Shown here piece after piece: positions 61,814 through 64,000 of a stretch of 64,000 nucleotides of DNA. Every line of letters starts with the position of its first letter. Positions within the stretch are counted from its first letter, which is position 1. Source of the DNA: Valencia hispanica. Lineage: Eukaryota; Chordata; Actinopteri; Cyprinodontiformes; Valenciidae. Below the pieces are notes generated by a model. It had not been told where the DNA came from, searched no databases, and saw nothing but the letters and a program-made list of their open reading frames with translations. The position numbers and the translations under genes are program-made. Location of the stretch: contig OY747710.1 of NCBI GenBank assembly GCA_963556495.2, forward strand, positions 35,757,000-35,820,999, read 5' to 3'.

Positions 61814-62652
61814 GTTCTTTGAAATATTAGGGTGGATACAGTTGTATTTCTTTATGAATGACTTCTGGCAGTAAAATTGTTAATAGTATATCTTGTGATA
61901 TACTTACTGATACTGGCAATTTGAGGCGAATAAACAAAAAAAGAAACTGAGCTAATATGTATTTTAGAATGTGGTAAAGATGAAATGCGGTTATTTTTTA
62001 CTGGGTTATATTTATGTAAATTGTTGCATAACCTGAGGGACTGCATGCTCTTTGTTGATTTCCAGCAAGAGATAGTGAGTCAACTCAGTAATTTTCAGTT
62101 GCTTATAAGAAAAGCTTGTTACAAATTGTAAAAAAAAAAAGTAGACATAAACATTTTACATTAGGGAGAATTTAATTAAAAATTTATCTAGAAAGTAGAA
62201 AAAGTATTTTGCTGTTTATTACAGTTCCTGGAAAATAGGATATTAGAAAATAAGTTAGTTATCAAGATCAGCATTTTCAAATAAAAAAAAGGAATTAGAT
62301 AAGAAAGTTGCTATGTTCTGGGTTGTCCTCGAGTCAATAAAGTAAATAAGATTTGTAATTCCGTATTCAAGTGATTCTACCCAAAATATCAAATACTTAT
62401 AAAGTGTTATGATGTAAATCTTACAAATATTCACTCAGTATTTTTGACTTTATCTACCCTCTATATTTGCAGTTACTTTGCTCTGTATTCACACATAAAA
62501 ACATCAACATATGAAGTACATGCAGTAAGCTGCTTAAATAAGCTTTAGGCCATTTCATTGCATTAGTTCACAGTTACATAATTAATATTTACTTATTGAC
62601 AGGGTAAAAACTGTGGTAATGGTAGATGTGAAATTGGCAATTAGTATTAACA
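61814..62652. other. Unassigned intronic sequence
   Basis: AT-rich; nothing recognised between the LTR element and the LINE. Confidence 0.45.
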
Positions 62653-63423
62653 GTGGAAAAAAAAAAGAGACAGAGAAAGAGGAAGTTTAAGCCATCTCTT
62701 CCATCGATCATAATGGGCAACGAGAGATCACTGGCTAACAAGATGGATGAACTCCAAGCCCTTACAAGGACTCAGCCAGAGTATCGTGAATGCAGTGTTA
62801 TGTGTTTTACTGAGACGTGGCTGCTGGATCATATCCCCGACTCCAACATGTCTCTGCCAGGCTTCCTGACTGTACGAGCAGACAGAGATCTGAAGACAAG
62901 CAGGAAAAGTAAAGGAGGTGGAGTAGCAGTGCTTTTCAACAACAGATGGTGTCATCCAGGACATGTTATTGTGAAGTGTTGTCTCTGCACCTCAGATGTC
63001 GAACTCTTGGCAGTAGGTTTTCGTCCATATTATTTACCAAGAGAGTTCACCAGTGTAATTTTGGCAGTTGTTTACATTCCACCTTCAGCCGTTGCCGACA
63101 ATGCATGTGATGTCATCAGTTCTGTTGTTGCTAATCTACAGACCCAACACCCCAATGCATTTGTGGAAATATCTGGTGATTTTAATCATGCCTCGCTCTC
63201 TACTGCACTTCCAACATTTCAACAGTTTGTCAGCTGCCCCACAAGAGAAAATAAGACCTTGGATTGGTTTTATGCCAATATAAAGGATGCATACAGGTCC
63301 AAACCAAGACCTCCTCTGGGACAATCAGATCACAAACTTGTTTTTCTCTGTTCAAAATATAAACCACTTGTTCAGATGCAACATGTGACAAAACGAAAAT
63401 GTGTGAAAATGGTCACAGGAAGC
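62653..63423 (+). pseudogene. LINE apurinic-type endonuclease, open for 257 codons
   Basis: A single open frame covers the endonuclease domain: IIMGNERSLANKMDELQAL, CFTETWLLDHIPDS with the catalytic Glu, KGGGVAVLFNNRWCHPGHV, FTSVILAVVYIPPSAVADNA, EISGDFNHASL with the Asp/Asn pair, CPTRENKTLDWFYANIKDA and LGQSDHKLVF with the Asp/His pair. All the catalytic motifs are present. It stops at 63423 by a frameshift (KMVTGS then stop), where the related family continues into the linker, so it is a broken ORF2 despite its good state. It would nick target DNA for target-primed reverse transcription. Confidence 0.85.
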
Positions 63424-64000
63424 TGAAGAAGCCCTGCAGGGTTGTTTTGCGACCCCAGACTGGATGACTCTTTGCCAAGCACATGGAGAGGACATCAGTG
63501 CCATGACTGAGTGTGTGACTGACTATATAAACTTCTGTGTGGACAACATCATCCCCACCAGAAAAGTGAGATGCTTCCCTAATAACAAACCCTGGATCAC
63601 CAGTGACCTGAAGGAACTGCTAAACACGAAAAAAGAGCCTTCAGGGAGGGAGACAGTGATTTACTGAGGAGTATATGGAAGCAACTTAAGGTCAAAATCA
63701 GAGAAAGCAAGGAGACATACAGGGAGAAGCTGGAGAACAAACTAAAGAGGAAAAATATCAAAGATGTCTGTCCAGGAATGAGAAAGATCACAGGCTTTAA
63801 GGACAGGAAGGATTGGATAGGTGGAAGTCTGGTCAGAGCCAATGAACTGAACACATTCTTCAACAGGTTCAGTTCAGGAACTAGCTGAGCAGCATCCTCT
63901 CATGTTCCCAGCCAGCCAAGCAGACATTCCACTCTCCTTTGATCAAAAGCTTCCCTGTTACACCTCGGATGATTTATCCTTCACCCCAGCCATGGACTCT
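62653..64000 (+). mobile_element. Rex1/Babar-like LINE, runs off the window end
   Basis: The endonuclease frame (62653-63423) is followed in other frames by QEAEEALQGCF, TECVTDYINFCVDNIIPTRK and PNNKPWITSDLKELLNTKK (63464-63667), then RESKETYREKLENKLKRKN and LNTFFNRFSSG, the linker before RT, which lies beyond 64000. It is closely related to the deleted copy at 10120-11480, starting from the same RRKFKPSLPSIIMGN point, and is therefore 5' truncated or starts at an internal leader. Confidence 0.88.

Overview
The window is vertebrate, most likely teleost (percomorph-type) nuclear DNA. The only host gene seen is a minus-strand RBMS-family RNA-binding protein gene, best matched to rbms3. Two coding exons lie far apart: 57166-57257 (end of RRM1) and 5717-5874 (most of RRM2). 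They join in frame across a 51.3 kb intron, so almost the whole window is intronic and transcribed right to left. The intron has an AG acceptor but an apparent GC donor. No other host coding exon, rRNA, functional tRNA, CRISPR array or operon was found. Teleost origin is inferred from the repeats: L2/Maui-like, Rex1/Babar-like, L1/Tx1-like and R2/R4-like LINEs, Tc1 transposons, hAT elements, DANA-like SINEs and sushi-type LTRs.

Layout. 0.2-5.3 kb: a truncated hAT composite, L2-like fragments on both strands, and a probable solo LTR. 5.7 kb: RRM2 exon. 8.4-11.5 kb: L2-like and Rex1-like LINE remnants. 17.4-24.6 kb: an R2/R4-like LINE remnant with a SINE in it, then a 6 kb L1/Tx1-like LINE split by a Tc1 transposon and by a piece with a MADF-like reading frame. 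26.8-29.6 kb: a Tc1 inserted in another Tc1, next to an L2 fragment. 30.4-30.9 kb: endonuclease end of the R2/R4-like family. 31.2-35.5 kb: an L2-like LINE holding a MITE that holds a hAT element. 36.6 kb: DANA-like SINE. 39.5-42.8 kb: a Tc1 with long inverted repeats carrying a MITE, an L2 fragment (itself split by a hAT MITE) and a SINE end. 43.6 kb: a 287 bp GATA array. 46.4-47.9 kb: hAT composite. 57.2 kb: RRM1 exon. 59.7-61.8 kb: a young non-autonomous LTR retroelement. 62.6 kb to the end: a Rex1-like LINE whose endonuclease frame is still open.

The strongest candidate for something unusual is the LTR element at 59701-61808. It has a perfect 5 bp target duplication and LTRs about 2 % apart. 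A 12-nt stretch just inside the upstream LTR is exactly complementary to the predicted 5' end of its own RNA, the arrangement of self-priming Tf1/sushi elements. It has no pol. Instead it carries a GC-rich, unrecognised, proline- and arginine-rich reading frame built of tandem blocks whose units (18, 24, 33 and 42 bp) are all multiples of three, broken by one in-frame TGA.

All homology calls rest on reading translated motifs by eye and on remembered family features; no database search was run. Repeat-family names are the best fit and less certain than the structural facts (target duplications, inverted repeats, frame continuity).
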